The notes beneath the pieces are model-generated. The model worked only from the letters and a program-made list of their open reading frames with translations. It was not told where the DNA came from and made no database searches. From Blastocatellia bacterium (GTDB lineage: Bacteria; Acidobacteriota; Blastocatellia; Pyrinomonadales; Pyrinomonadaceae): a stretch of DNA of 64,000 nucleotides. Positions 8,542-16,875 of this stretch are shown piece after piece. The translations under genes were made by a program, and so were the position numbers. Within the stretch, counting starts at the first letter, position 1. Every line of letters begins with the position of its first letter. The stretch spans positions 124,001-188,000 of the forward strand of contig PMSM01000002.1 in the NCBI GenBank assembly GCA_003168335.1, given 5' to 3'.

Positions 8542-8870
8542 AGGCTTAACTCCTTCATCATCAGTTTGAATGACGATATTAGTGCCTCGTGCCTCCGGTG
8601 GTTCTCGCGAAGCTCAGACTGCAACTCACTATGGCGAGCACACGCCGCACGCACATCATCGAGGTGCGCAAGTGGGATATATTCCTTTTCGATCCGGTTA
8701 CCGATCCGGTAGTAGCGATGATAGTACGGTCCATGAGGCTCTCCTCGAGCACACTTGCAGTTGCGCTTTCCGCAACGTGCATAAGTCGCGTGAATTGACC
8801 CCGGAAGGATTCCCTCGCTGAGAGTCTTAGGGAAACGTTTTGAATTTCTTGTGTTTCGTTCGATGGCCAT
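8538..8870 (-). CDS. DUF6788-like small protein with CxC motif
   Basis: 110 residues. The central motif CGKRNCKCARGEPHGPYYHRYYR, with C-x4-C-x-C and HGPYY, is the signature I associate with DUF6788 (recalled, not checked). A coiled-coil-like C-terminus follows (ELQSELRENHRRHEALISSF). The family is of unknown function and often found near mobile DNA. It is coupled to the 312-residue protein downstream. The cysteines could bind one metal ion; this is inference. Confidence 0.65.
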   Translation of the reverse strand: MAIERNTRNSKRFPKTLSEGILPGSIHATYARCGKRNCKCARGEPHGPYYHRYYRIGNRIEKEYIPLAHLDDVRAACARHSELQSELRENHRRHEALISSFKLMMKELSL

Positions 8871-8939
8871 CTTCAGATTAAAGAATCCTTTTTCTGTTTG
8901 TTTCAGTTACGTGGACCGGCACCCAACGAAAACACAAAA

Positions 8940-8978
8940 CGCCCTGAACTATTAGGCACTAGGCCAAGTTTCAGGGCG
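8940..8978 (-). terminator. Rho-independent terminator after the replication operon
   Basis: Perfect 9-bp inverted repeat CGCCCTGAA (8940-8948) / TTCAGGGCG (8970-8978) with a 21-base loop. On the minus strand it is followed by TTTTGTGTTTTCG. It lies after the last small gene of the primase operon (stop at 9009) and before the DUF6788-like gene (start at 8870), so it probably separates two transcription units. Confidence 0.65.
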
Positions 8979-9008
8979 CATTAGACGCCACAAAAGTGAT
9001 TGTGCGCG

Positions 9009-9218
9009 CTACCTGGGCGGCACGCTGGGCAGTATAACATCGGCCTGCCGTAGTAACTCAAGAATACTTTCCAAGTCCTCGGGGCCTAGCGCGTTCGAGT
9101 GGTTGTCGCTATGGTGCTTAGACTGGATCACCAGCCGGCCGAATTGCAGCTTCGCGAAGGGAAGGTTGCAGCAGGAGCACAGGAACACGTTGATCTCGCC
9201 GCGCTGTTCTATTCTCAT
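9009..9218 (-). CDS. Small zinc-finger-like protein
   Basis: 69 residues with CSCCNLPFAKLQFGRLVIQSKHH, a C-x-C-C ... K-H-H arrangement. This recalls small Cys-rich regulators such as phage Com, but the resemblance is loose. A helical C-terminus (GPEDLESILELLRQADVIL) follows. It is the last gene on the minus-strand replication operon, 73 bases after the mini-A stop, with GGCAAGAG before its ATG. Size and position fit a small element-encoded regulator; no function can be assigned. Confidence 0.45.
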   Translation of the reverse strand: MRIEQRGEINVFLCSCCNLPFAKLQFGRLVIQSKHHSDNHSNALGPEDLESILELLRQADVILPSVPPR

Positions 9219-9291
9219 CTCTTGCCGAAAGCCTTTGCCAGCACTGTCTGGAGCCTGCGTTTGTCTGCTTTGGTTTGTTTTTTCGCTTCAC

Positions 9292-10209
9292 CTAAAGCCG
9301 CGCGCCCAATAATCTCCCGTAGTCTTCAACTATGACGGCGAGATCGTTGGGATCAAGTGCCTCAGCCTGGTAAGTATCGGGCATGTACTCGCCGCGGTTA
9401 TCGGTTGCTTTTTGCGGAGCCGATTCCAGGTTGAATTTGATTGCCTGGGACGAAGTAACGGCTAGGTGTTCAAACGCTACTCCGACATCATACCGTTCAG
9501 TAAACGCCAAAACGTCCGCACAGGTTGAATCCATAATTGACAGACCGCTTGGGTCATAGTCGCCAATCATTAACACATGCGGGCTAATACCGTGATGGCG
9601 TGCCTCCGAACAGAGCCGCTGGGCGGCATAATATCTTTGCGTAGTCGAAGCAAAACCTCCTGAGGCTATCACGCGCACGCCGAACTCATCGGCGATGCTT
9701 TGTATCTGCGGAGCCATGCCCGCAGTCTCAACCCAAACCTCCACATACTTATTGCCGATCGGAGTGCGGAAGTAACCGTCGGCCAGGGCTCGAACGGTGT
9801 TTTGAAACTGCTTCAGGCCATACCATCCGGGGACCTCCGGGACAATATCCCCGTCATCACGTACAGAATCCCAGGCGATGAGTCCTGCTCGTCGTGCCCT
9901 GTTCAAGTATTCGCCCAAACGTTTGTAGGACTTCTCAGTCTTCTCAAAAGCATATTTACCGACAAGGCGGTAGAAGATCTGGCGAATGGTCAAAGCCTGA
10001 AGATACTCAGCGATGATGCCAGTCACGCAATCTATGACTTCAGATGCTTCACCACTTGGTCTCCACGGCACAAGGCCGCGTGGTCGGGTATGCGTATATT
10101 CCCTTCCGGAAACTAGACCTGCGTTAGTGCTCATGCCAAAAGACGCCTCATGCCAAATTGCCCACTCTGTATCTTTGAGACTCCTTATTGCGACTCTCGG
10201 CTTCCGCAT
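9292..10209 (-). CDS. Topoisomerase VI A / Spo11-like protein (mini-A type)
   Basis: 305 residues. The winged-helix part carries IRQIFYRLVGKYAFEKT, whose Tyr matches the catalytic tyrosine context of Topo VI A/Spo11. The TOPRIM part carries HVLMIGDYDPSGLSI with the DxD-like acidic pair. Size and lack of an accompanying B subunit fit the 'mini-A' group of stand-alone Topo VI A homologues described from mobile elements. The activity would be DNA cleavage through a 5'-phosphotyrosine; whether it also religates is unknown for this group. It follows the helicase gene at 174 bases, so a role in element replication or resolution is plausible. Confidence 0.7.
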   Translation of the reverse strand: MRKPRVAIRSLKDTEWAIWHEASFGMSTNAGLVSGREYTHTRPRGLVPWRPSGEASEVIDCVTGIIAEYLQALTIRQIFYRLVGKYAFEKTEKSYKRLGEYLNRARRAGLIAWDSVRDDGDIVPEVPGWYGLKQFQNTVRALADGYFRTPIGNKYVEVWVETAGMAPQIQSIADEFGVRVIASGGFASTTQRYYAAQRLCSEARHHGISPHVLMIGDYDPSGLSIMDSTCADVLAFTERYDVGVAFEHLAVTSSQAIKFNLESAPQKATDNRGEYMPDTYQAEALDPNDLAVIVEDYGRLLGARL

Positions 10210-10382
10210 GTGGCTACCTGCCGAGGTCCCACAGAACTTGAGTGAGTGTTGTGAGTGTTGTGAGTGTTTCGCTACCCAATCAGAAGAATAGTGATTCGTA
10301 GTTCACTTTTGTGAACGGGGCATGGAAAACACTCACTTACACTCACACACTCATCTCCTCTCTGTGGGTGTTCTTGCGTGCT

Positions 10383-12200
10383 TCATCCCTTCTCGGCACA
10401 CGTTTCCGGCGGCTCCCCATCGCCAGTCCATTCTAGATACCAGACCACAGCACGCTGAACTTTGCCGCCGCGTTTAATGCAAAATTGCTCGATATGACGG
10501 TCACGCAATAAGGCGATCATCTTTCCGAACCTAATCTTTTGGCTTTGCTCGGTGCCTTCGCCTAATTCGAAGAGGTCGCGTGCGGAGAGCTTCCATAACT
10601 GACTGGTAGTCACTTCGCCAGCCCCAAGAGTGACCCACCATTCGGCAACGAACTGGCGTAATGTGGTGCCGTCAGTATCGGCCTCTTCATAGAACTCGTT
10701 CAGGTTCTCCAGGAAGCCAGGGACACCAACGACGCCGAGAATGCCGCCCATTACTTCGGACCAACGCTCGAAACTGCCGAGCTTTTTACCTTTGAACAAT
10801 GGCCTTCCTTCAGCAATCCAAGCCTGAATCATGACAAGTGCCGACCAAACCAGCTCATTGCGGTTTTCAATCGCAAATTTTCTCAAATCGGGTTCTTGAA
10901 ATTTGTCGCGCAGCCAGGGTCGGTCTGTTTTCGAATCAATTCTGATGCGAACGCAGCGACGCATTATCTCCATAGAGAACGACGGATTGTTGGCCGTTAC
11001 GGCGATAGCACATCGAATCGGAAGTCGGATATTCCGGGATAGTCCGAGCAGGCGGTCCTCCCATACTGTGCTCGTAAGGGCCGAAGCCAATTGCGAAGAT
11101 TCTAGCCGACAACCAACGTTGTCGATGATGACGAAAGACGGCACGGCGCGACGTGTGGAAGTGATTCGCTTGCGCCACTCCTCTTCATTACCCGCTTCAG
11201 TCAGTCGCGAGGGCGTCAGCGTTGAGGGCAAAGCGAGAACGTCGGCGAGCAGCCCCTTGCCGCTTCCCGGCATGGGAGATTCAATCTCGTGCAAGGGCGT
11301 TGGACCTTCAAACAGCTCGCGCGCAAAGGGCAGCAACAACAGCGCGACTGCGTGCGCACGCTCGGAATTACTTATGAACGGGAAGTCGCCTAACAGACGC
11401 TTGACGATGGTGGCTCGCGCGCGTTCAATGTCGCTGGGCGTTGGATGGGCCCGCACAGAACGCAAACAGAAGCCTTCGAGCTGATGGCAAAACGTGCGAC
11501 TCTCTGTATGGTACCCGTGCCCTGTTTCCAACTTGCCTGCAGTCGAGAACACAGGTGCCGTGACAATGCGGGTTAAGACCGGCAGAGGAACTTCCCGTGA
11601 CGAGAGGAGGTTGTTGACGAGCCGAGTAGGTGGCGTCGCGTCGCTTCGCACCCTTGTCGTTTTCTCCTCGATGTACCAATGAACGGCTTCGGTTAGTTCA
11701 TTGGTCATGCGATGCTCGTCTAGCTCCTTGAGCATCGGGAACCCGCCGTCATCATATTCGAGACGAGAAGCAACACCACCAGAACGAAACAATCGTGGCG
11801 GATCGTTCGCTCCATTAAGCGCCTCCCAAGCCAGCGGCGTAATTCGTGCGAAGTCTTTGTCGCCAGCATTGAGTTCGCGTCGGCCCTTTCTTCTTTGGCT
11901 CTTGTCGGTCGACCTCTCCTTGAATCTCGTCTGTTTTGCGTTCGCGATTGTTCTCGCATAGTAGTCATCTCTCAGTTTCAAATCATGACCATGCTTCCGA
12001 CGCCAAGCGATAAGCAAATTACAGATTTCCTGGTCGCTCCATCCAGCGCTGATGGCTATGTTAGTGAGACTGAAATCGTAGCCGGATGGAGAAGAGTCCC
12101 TGAGATCCTCTCGCTCTTGTTCCCATGTGTGTTTGAACCTCGGCTCGCCGTCCAGCAGCGACAATACCTTCGCTGAAGGCGGCTCGGCGTCTGCTCGCAA
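10383..12200 (-). CDS. Phage/plasmid-type replicative helicase with primase-associated N-terminus
   Basis: 605 residues. The N-terminus (about 35-95) has SGYDFSLTNIAISAGWSDQEI, the small helical domain that follows AEP primases in phage primase-helicases. The central ATPase has Walker A in PMPGSGKG and a Walker B-like FVIIDNVG, then TANNPS in the sensor position. These resemble SF3/DUF927-type AAA helicases of integrative elements. It starts 2 bases after the stop of the separate primase gene at 12203. Primase and helicase, normally one polypeptide in many satellites, are thus split here. It likely melts and unwinds the element origin. Confidence 0.72.
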   Translation of the reverse strand: MRADAEPPSAKVLSLLDGEPRFKHTWEQEREDLRDSSPSGYDFSLTNIAISAGWSDQEICNLLIAWRRKHGHDLKLRDDYYARTIANAKQTRFKERSTDKSQRRKGRRELNAGDKDFARITPLAWEALNGANDPPRLFRSGGVASRLEYDDGGFPMLKELDEHRMTNELTEAVHWYIEEKTTRVRSDATPPTRLVNNLLSSREVPLPVLTRIVTAPVFSTAGKLETGHGYHTESRTFCHQLEGFCLRSVRAHPTPSDIERARATIVKRLLGDFPFISNSERAHAVALLLLPFARELFEGPTPLHEIESPMPGSGKGLLADVLALPSTLTPSRLTEAGNEEEWRKRITSTRRAVPSFVIIDNVGCRLESSQLASALTSTVWEDRLLGLSRNIRLPIRCAIAVTANNPSFSMEIMRRCVRIRIDSKTDRPWLRDKFQEPDLRKFAIENRNELVWSALVMIQAWIAEGRPLFKGKKLGSFERWSEVMGGILGVVGVPGFLENLNEFYEEADTDGTTLRQFVAEWWVTLGAGEVTTSQLWKLSARDLFELGEGTEQSQKIRFGKMIALLRDRHIEQFCIKRGGKVQRAVVWYLEWTGDGEPPETCAEKG

Positions 12201-12202
12201 GG

Positions 12203-12886
12203 TCAGTTGCTTGTGTGATCGAGCTGGGTCTGAACGCTTTTTACCTGTGTAATTTCAGGCAAGCCAAGAGTGCGCCAGTCGAGAAGAGAGCCGGATATTC
12301 CTTTGAAGACATATTCTGCGTTGGGAGATGCTTTCGAGGGCATGTAATACATCCGGCTTGCGTCACTTGCGGAGTGGTCAATCTTGCCCCTAGATTTGTC
12401 CGCGGCCCATCGCCAGAGTCGCGGGAAATCCTTGGCGGGGATTGGTACTGCGAGGGGAATGACTATCCGAAAGCGCTGTTCTGCATTCTCGTTTCTCGCG
12501 GTTTTCCTAAGATGGCTGTGAGTTGTATAGACGACGAAGCAAATTCCCAGTTCCTGCCACACCAACTGATCGTCCTCTAGATTAGCGTAGTGATCGTAGT
12601 CCAGTATGAGCATCGACACACACTCAACGTTGGCCTTTGCTCGCAAACCGATGAAGACCGCAGGACTGAATAGTCTCCCATCCTTCTGCCGTCTGAAAAC
12701 CGGATTCTGGAAGGCTTCAACGAACTCGCGCCAAGTCAATGTCCGTGGCTTCGGTTCGTTGTCGCTCTTGCACCTGAAGAAGGCAAGGTTGAACCTCTGC
12801 TCCTCAGATGTTTGCGCTTTGGGTCGTGCACTCATTCTAGGCCCCCTCGCGTTCATCAGTTTTGTGGCCCGGACTTCCTTCGCCAA
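12203..12886 (-). CDS. Archaeo-eukaryotic-type primase domain protein
   Basis: 227 residues. The acidic pair in MLILDYDHY is the DxD of AEP primases. FVVYTTHSH and QRFRIVIPL (His and Arg positions) and DASRMYYMPS match the rest of the fold seen in phage and plasmid primases. No helicase part is fused; that is the next gene. The N-terminus overlaps the small HTH gene (12837-13055) by 50 bases, so the three genes form one operon. It probably synthesises primers for element replication. Confidence 0.72.
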   Translation of the reverse strand: MAKEVRATKLMNARGPRMSARPKAQTSEEQRFNLAFFRCKSDNEPKPRTLTWREFVEAFQNPVFRRQKDGRLFSPAVFIGLRAKANVECVSMLILDYDHYANLEDDQLVWQELGICFVVYTTHSHLRKTARNENAEQRFRIVIPLAVPIPAKDFPRLWRWAADKSRGKIDHSASDASRMYYMPSKASPNAEYVFKGISGSLLDWRTLGLPEITQVKSVQTQLDHTSN

Positions 12887-13055
12887 GATACTTCCTCAGG
12901 TCCTCGTCGATGATTAGTACGCGACGACCAAACCTACGGGAGGGTAAACGCCCGGCTCTTACTTCGTTGCGAAGAAAGCCGAGACTCAGTCCGGTGCGCT
13001 CATTGATGTCCTTGAGACTCCAACCAAAGCGTGCTAATGTGCCCTGTGCGTTCAT
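12837..13055 (-). CDS. Small HTH DNA-binding protein (excisionase/MerR-type fold)
   Basis: 72 residues. WSLKDINERTGLSLGFLRNEVRAGRLPSRRFGRRVLI is a winged HTH of the excisionase (HTH_17) type, with the recognition segment LGFLRNEVRAGRLP. These act as recombination directionality factors or as operon repressors. It is first in the minus-strand replication operon and divergent from the zinc-finger/integrase pair that starts at 13122, so it could regulate both through the 66-bp intergenic region. Confidence 0.7.
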   Translation of the reverse strand: MNAQGTLARFGWSLKDINERTGLSLGFLRNEVRAGRLPSRRFGRRVLIIDEDLRKYLGEGSPGHKTDEREGA

Positions 13056-13121
13056 GTGACTCTCCTTGGCAACGAGTGGTACTTGCGGCGTATCTTACCA
13101 CTGTGATAGGCTAGACAGTCG

Positions 13122-14276
13122 ATGAAGACAGCCCATACGGCACACCCAGCCGGCGAAAATGTGCGAAAGGCGGCGTCCGCGCAAAGGTCACATACAGGCT
13201 CATCTGCTGCGCCAAGCGCAGTGCGCCAAACGTCCCCAGTTAAGAAAGAGGCGGCTGGCAAGTTCCTGCGCCAGGTGCCACCGTCGTTAAAGCCGTTGGT
13301 GAGGTTGGCCGACCTCCTACCTGTCCAGTTCCGCCATCCTCGCTGGGCTAGACGCGATGCGCACACTGAGTATTTGCCCGCGCATAGTCCCGACGAACGG
13401 TACAGGTCCTACGAGTTCGATTTGTTTGGGTCTTCTTGGCGGACCGGGGAAAGCAGTGATCAACGGAGGTTCTCATGTCAGCTCTTTTTGCGGGCCATCG
13501 AAGCGTTGCCGTTAGAGCTTCAGGCTTTCATTCTCGAAGATCGCGACGGCGAGGTTATCGATAAGAATCGCGGCGCGCTGTTCGATTTTCGGCCACCCCC
13601 TACCGACGAGAACTTTCAGGTTCTTGAAAAGTCTGAGGCGGACCTGAAGGAAATCATTCGCATCGCTCGTAAGCGCTTTGAGATCGCGTTTCGTCTCGAG
13701 GCGGAAAAAGCCGCCGACGAGAAGAGAGTCCTTTTCGTTGCTAACCGTTTGGATGAAGGTGCAGGAAACAAGATAGGAAACAGGGTTTACCGTCACACCT
13801 ATTCCCACATCCTGTTGCGGCGCGCGCGTCAGCGATTGATTTACATTGTCGCAGCTCAAGAAACACTGATCTGCCTGACGCGCGAAGACGCGCAGGAACA
13901 ACTCGAAAGGCGCGTGATCTCAAGTCTGTATGAGGGGCAATCCACACTTCACATTATTCAGGAGGGTGAGGACAAGGGGCGCATCAAGCAGTTTGAGTCT
14001 CCCCTCGAGCGTCCCTTTGTAGGAATAGAGGTTTTCGATCATGAGGGGGCCGAGAAAGCTGGAACGAGCCCCAATCGGATTCGAGTGTGTCCTATTTGCT
14101 ATCGGATATTTTGGGCCGGACGATTGGACAAGCAGCATTGTGGCGATAAGAAGTGCAAGAGCACGTTCAGCACTCGGCTTTCTCGAAGTCCAGAGTTGAA
14201 GGCTCTGTACAACAGGGCTCGCAAAAAGAAACGAGCAAAGGCGAAGGCTGAGCAAGGAAACAGGAAAGGAAAATGA
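13122..14276 (+). CDS. Zinc-finger (CGNR-like) protein paired with the integrase
   Basis: 384 residues. The C-terminal part has VCPICYRIFWAGRLDKQHC and CKSTFSTRL, a C-x2-C ... C-x4-C zinc finger close to the CGNR type, then a Lys/Arg-rich tail. The N-terminal ~90 residues are basic and low complexity; the middle is helical with no motif I know. CGNR proteins are usually thought to be transcription regulators. The stop at 14276 is 3 bases before the integrase ATG, so the two are co-expressed. Its role may be to control integration. Confidence 0.6.
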   Translation: MKTAHTAHPAGENVRKAASAQRSHTGSSAAPSAVRQTSPVKKEAAGKFLRQVPPSLKPLVRLADLLPVQFRHPRWARRDAHTEYLPAHSPDERYRSYEFDLFGSSWRTGESSDQRRFSCQLFLRAIEALPLELQAFILEDRDGEVIDKNRGALFDFRPPPTDENFQVLEKSEADLKEIIRIARKRFEIAFRLEAEKAADEKRVLFVANRLDEGAGNKIGNRVYRHTYSHILLRRARQRLIYIVAAQETLICLTREDAQEQLERRVISSLYEGQSTLHIIQEGEDKGRIKQFESPLERPFVGIEVFDHEGAEKAGTSPNRIRVCPICYRIFWAGRLDKQHCGDKKCKSTFSTRLSRSPELKALYNRARKKKRAKAKAEQGNRKGK

Positions 14277-14279
14277 ATC

Positions 14280-15476
14280 ATGGCAGTCTACAAACGCGGC
14301 CGCGTCTATTGGTATCAATTCGTTTTCAATAACCAGCGCGTTCAATGCTCCACCAAACAGGGCAACCCCCGCGTGGCGCGACAGATTGAAGCGGCGCACA
14401 AGACGCGACTGGCCAAAGGCGAAGTTGGCATCGTTGAGAAGGAGCCCTGCAAAGGTTGTAGAAAGAAATTCAGTGAGGATGACCTTAATGAAAAGGGCCT
14501 TTGCAAAAATTGCCGGGTCCCAACCCTGCGAGAATTCGGGCCGAGGTTTCAAGCTGAAATCAAAGTGCATTGTGCTGGGAAGCCGAGAACTATTTCCTTT
14601 TGGGATCAGAAGCTGACGCGACTTCTGGAATTCGCTCCGCTGGCGTCATCGCCGCTCGACAAGATCAACAAGGCTCTAATTGCCGGCTATGTCCAGAGTC
14701 GACACGGTGATGTTGCCGTAGCCATGATAAACCGCGAGCTGGCCACTTTGAGACGGATACTCTATCTGGCGCACGACTGGAACGAGATTGCCGCCGTTCC
14801 TCGCATTAAGATGTTAAAGGGCGAGCGCAGTCGTGACTTTGTCTTCACCCACGCGCAGGAGAAGGTTTATCTGGCTGCCGCGCCGCAGCCACTCCGAGAC
14901 GTAGCGATACTGCTTATCGAAACTGGGTTGCGCTTAGGAGAGGCGCTTGCCCTCAAATGGACCGACATTGAGCTTGACGCCGCGAACGGTAAGAAACTCG
15001 GTTATCTTTTCGTTCGTGAAGGCAAATCGAAGAATGCACGCCGCCACGTAAGCCTGACGCCCCGTGCGCAAGAGGTGCTGGTCAACCGCTCGCTCGAAAG
15101 CAAGTCGGAATATGTCTTCGCAAATCAGAGAAGCAAACCATATCTCGTCACTTCCCTCGATCATCTTCATAAGAAACTGAGGGAGGATGAGACTCTGAAA
15201 GAACGTTTGCAGCTCCCAAAGGACTGCGTGATACACTCATTACGCCACACGTTTTTGACCAGGTTCGGTGAGGCTGGCGCAGACGCATTCACTATTAAGA
15301 AGGTCGCGGGTCATAGCAGCGTGACGATCTCGGAGCGCTACATTCACCCGACGCCTGAAGGCCAGGAACGCGCCTTTGAGCGTTTCGCCAATCTGAACCA
15401 AACGGCGGTTGAAAAGGCGGAAAACGACGCGGCGTCGCTACAAATTCCGCTACACTCCAATGGCGACCGCCCCTAA
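14280..15476 (+). CDS. Tyrosine recombinase (integrase) with zinc-ribbon insertion
   Basis: 398 residues. The catalytic domain shows TGLRLGEALALKW (Arg I), HSLRHTFLTRF (His-x-x-Arg), GHSSVTISERYIH (His and nucleophilic Tyr). A SAM-like core-binding domain precedes it. Unusually, the N-terminal arm region carries a four-Cys unit (CKGC ... CKNC) that looks like a zinc ribbon. The gene reads toward, and stops 8 bases before, the intact CAU tRNA, while another integrase reads toward the same tRNA from the right. It is probably the integrase of the replication element on the left, but I could not find that element's left end. Confidence 0.85.
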   Translation: MAVYKRGRVYWYQFVFNNQRVQCSTKQGNPRVARQIEAAHKTRLAKGEVGIVEKEPCKGCRKKFSEDDLNEKGLCKNCRVPTLREFGPRFQAEIKVHCAGKPRTISFWDQKLTRLLEFAPLASSPLDKINKALIAGYVQSRHGDVAVAMINRELATLRRILYLAHDWNEIAAVPRIKMLKGERSRDFVFTHAQEKVYLAAAPQPLRDVAILLIETGLRLGEALALKWTDIELDAANGKKLGYLFVREGKSKNARRHVSLTPRAQEVLVNRSLESKSEYVFANQRSKPYLVTSLDHLHKKLREDETLKERLQLPKDCVIHSLRHTFLTRFGEAGADAFTIKKVAGHSSVTISERYIHPTPEGQERAFERFANLNQTAVEKAENDAASLQIPLHSNGDRP

Positions 15477-15484
15477 GTTGTTGT

Positions 15485-15560
15485 GCCCCTGTAGCTCAAC
15501 GGTTAGAGCAGCAGACTCATAATCTGTTGGTTCGGGGTTCGAATCCCTGCGGGGGCACCA
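15485..15560 (+). tRNA. tRNA with CAU anticodon (Met or Ile2)
   Basis: Complete 76-base cloverleaf including encoded CCA. Acceptor GCCCCTG/CGGGGGC (one U-G pair), D arm AGCTC...GAGC, anticodon stem CAGAC/ATCTG-like with CAT at 15518-15520, T arm CGGGG-TTCGAAT-CCCTG, discriminator A. A CAU anticodon is compatible with elongator Met or with Ile2 after lysidine modification; the sequence alone does not settle it. Bases 15516-15564 are duplicated at 24993-25041 and, with one change, at 31063-31111, marking this gene as an integration site. Confidence 0.93.
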
Positions 15561-15582
15561 ATTATCTATGCTCAAACGCAAG

Positions 15583-15604
15583 ATGGCGCGATTATGGCGC
15601 GATT
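15583..15604 (+). repeat. Arm-type direct repeats at left end of defence element
   Basis: ATGGCGCGATT occurs twice in perfect tandem (15583, 15594), 22 bases after the tRNA CCA and just inside the 3' end of the integrase gene at 15607. The same pair precedes the tRNA fragments at 24867 and 30937. A matched pair inside each element end is what attL/attR of a tyrosine recombinase element should show. Confidence 0.65.
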
Positions 15605-15606
15605 TT

Positions 15607-16749
15607 TCAACCGGCCTTCCTCTCGCGTTGGGAATCGCGGTTCTTTCTTGGGAATCGAACCACTCTTCCCGGCTTACTCTGCCCAAGCGTCGTAACTGCT
15701 TGGCGCAAATTCGCCGGCGTCTGATGCGTGTACACACTGGTCATGCGCGTTGTTGTGTGACCGAGTAAATCTCTGATGTCCCACTCGTGAACTCCATTGG
15801 CTCTTAGACGAGTTGCAAAGGTGTGACGCGTATCATGGAACCTAAGATCCACGAGCCCCGCCGCTGCGCAAGCATTCCGCCATCCGGTCTTGATGGAATC
15901 GATGTTCACACCCGTCTTAGAAACGCTGAACACGAAATCCCTTGTTCCGGCATCCTGCTTGAGCGCCTTCAACTCCTCGAAGACAATGTCGTTCATGGGA
16001 ATGGTCCGAGTCTTCCCAGTCTTGCTCCTGGCGATGAAAATTGTCCGAGCGATAAAGTTCACGTGTTCCCATTGCAGATCGAGAATCTCGCCGCGCCGCA
16101 TCCCCGTGTTCAGAGCGACGGTGACTACGGAGCGGATATGATCTCGCCTGCCGGTGAGCTTGGCGAACAGTTTCACTTCTTCATCTGCGGTAATGAACCT
16201 CTCTCGACTGCCGTTCTCCTTCAGCAGGCGCACGCGCCTCATTGGGTTGGAATCGATCAGCTCATTGTCAAAAGCCATCGAGAGGATTTTTGAAAGACAA
16301 GCGAGATCCCGATTGACACTCGCGGGCGAGCGCGGCCTCGGCCTTTCCTCCGTGTCGTGCTTGGTCGGCGTTGCCAGCCTCTCTCGTTTGAATTTCTCAA
16401 TCATCATTGGCTTGATGTCCCGCAGATGTTTCTCACCAAAGAAACCCTTGAGCGTAACAGAGCGCTGTTCATCCTCGCGGTGACTGCGTTTGTTCGCCGT
16501 GGACCATGGTAAGAAAGTTTCATCGACAAATTCAGAGAAAAGCTTTTTGACCGGGTTGTACTTCCCTTCATAAATTTCTTCTCTGCGTTTGTTCTCGGCT
16601 CGTTCGGCCTGAGCCTGAGTTCGTGCACCGGGAATAGACTCGTGGACATAGTTGCCTCGCAGACTAAACTCAATCCACCAGGTGCCTTTGTCCCAATCGC
16701 GATCCGATCGCTTGAGTCTCCTCCCTTTGTGTCGTTTGTAAATTGCCAT
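15607..16749 (-). CDS. Tyrosine recombinase (integrase) of the defence element
   Basis: 380 residues. Phage-integrase catalytic domain: TGMRRGEILDLQW (Arg I), SKTGKTRTIPM (beta-hairpin Lys), HDTRHTFATRL (His-x-x-Arg), GHTTTRMTSVYTH (His and nucleophilic Tyr). The N-terminal ~70 residues are an AP2/arm-binding-like beta-sheet region (GTWWIEFSLRG), then a core-binding domain. It reads toward the tRNA 46 bases from its end, the usual place for an integrase next to attL. Its small HTH partner lies directly upstream. It should catalyse integration at the tRNA 3' end and excision with a directionality factor. Confidence 0.9.
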   Translation of the reverse strand: MAIYKRHKGRRLKRSDRDWDKGTWWIEFSLRGNYVHESIPGARTQAQAERAENKRREEIYEGKYNPVKKLFSEFVDETFLPWSTANKRSHREDEQRSVTLKGFFGEKHLRDIKPMMIEKFKRERLATPTKHDTEERPRPRSPASVNRDLACLSKILSMAFDNELIDSNPMRRVRLLKENGSRERFITADEEVKLFAKLTGRRDHIRSVVTVALNTGMRRGEILDLQWEHVNFIARTIFIARSKTGKTRTIPMNDIVFEELKALKQDAGTRDFVFSVSKTGVNIDSIKTGWRNACAAAGLVDLRFHDTRHTFATRLRANGVHEWDIRDLLGHTTTRMTSVYTHQTPANLRQAVTTLGQSKPGRVVRFPRKNRDSQRERKAG

Positions 16750-16875
16750 TCGACTGCTCCTCCTTCTGGTTAAGGAATCGCAGCCGTCAAAGTGGCTCGA
16801 TTCTAAATCCGGAAGGTTTCGGTGTCACGTCGTCATGGCTCACGCGATCTGCGCGTGAGCCAGCGAATACCATCG

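Noticed and set aside
9218-9300. C-terminal extension of the mini-A protein by frameshift
   Set aside because: Another frame past the stop reads plausible Lys-rich helix, but the normal end is reasonable and no slippery site was evident.
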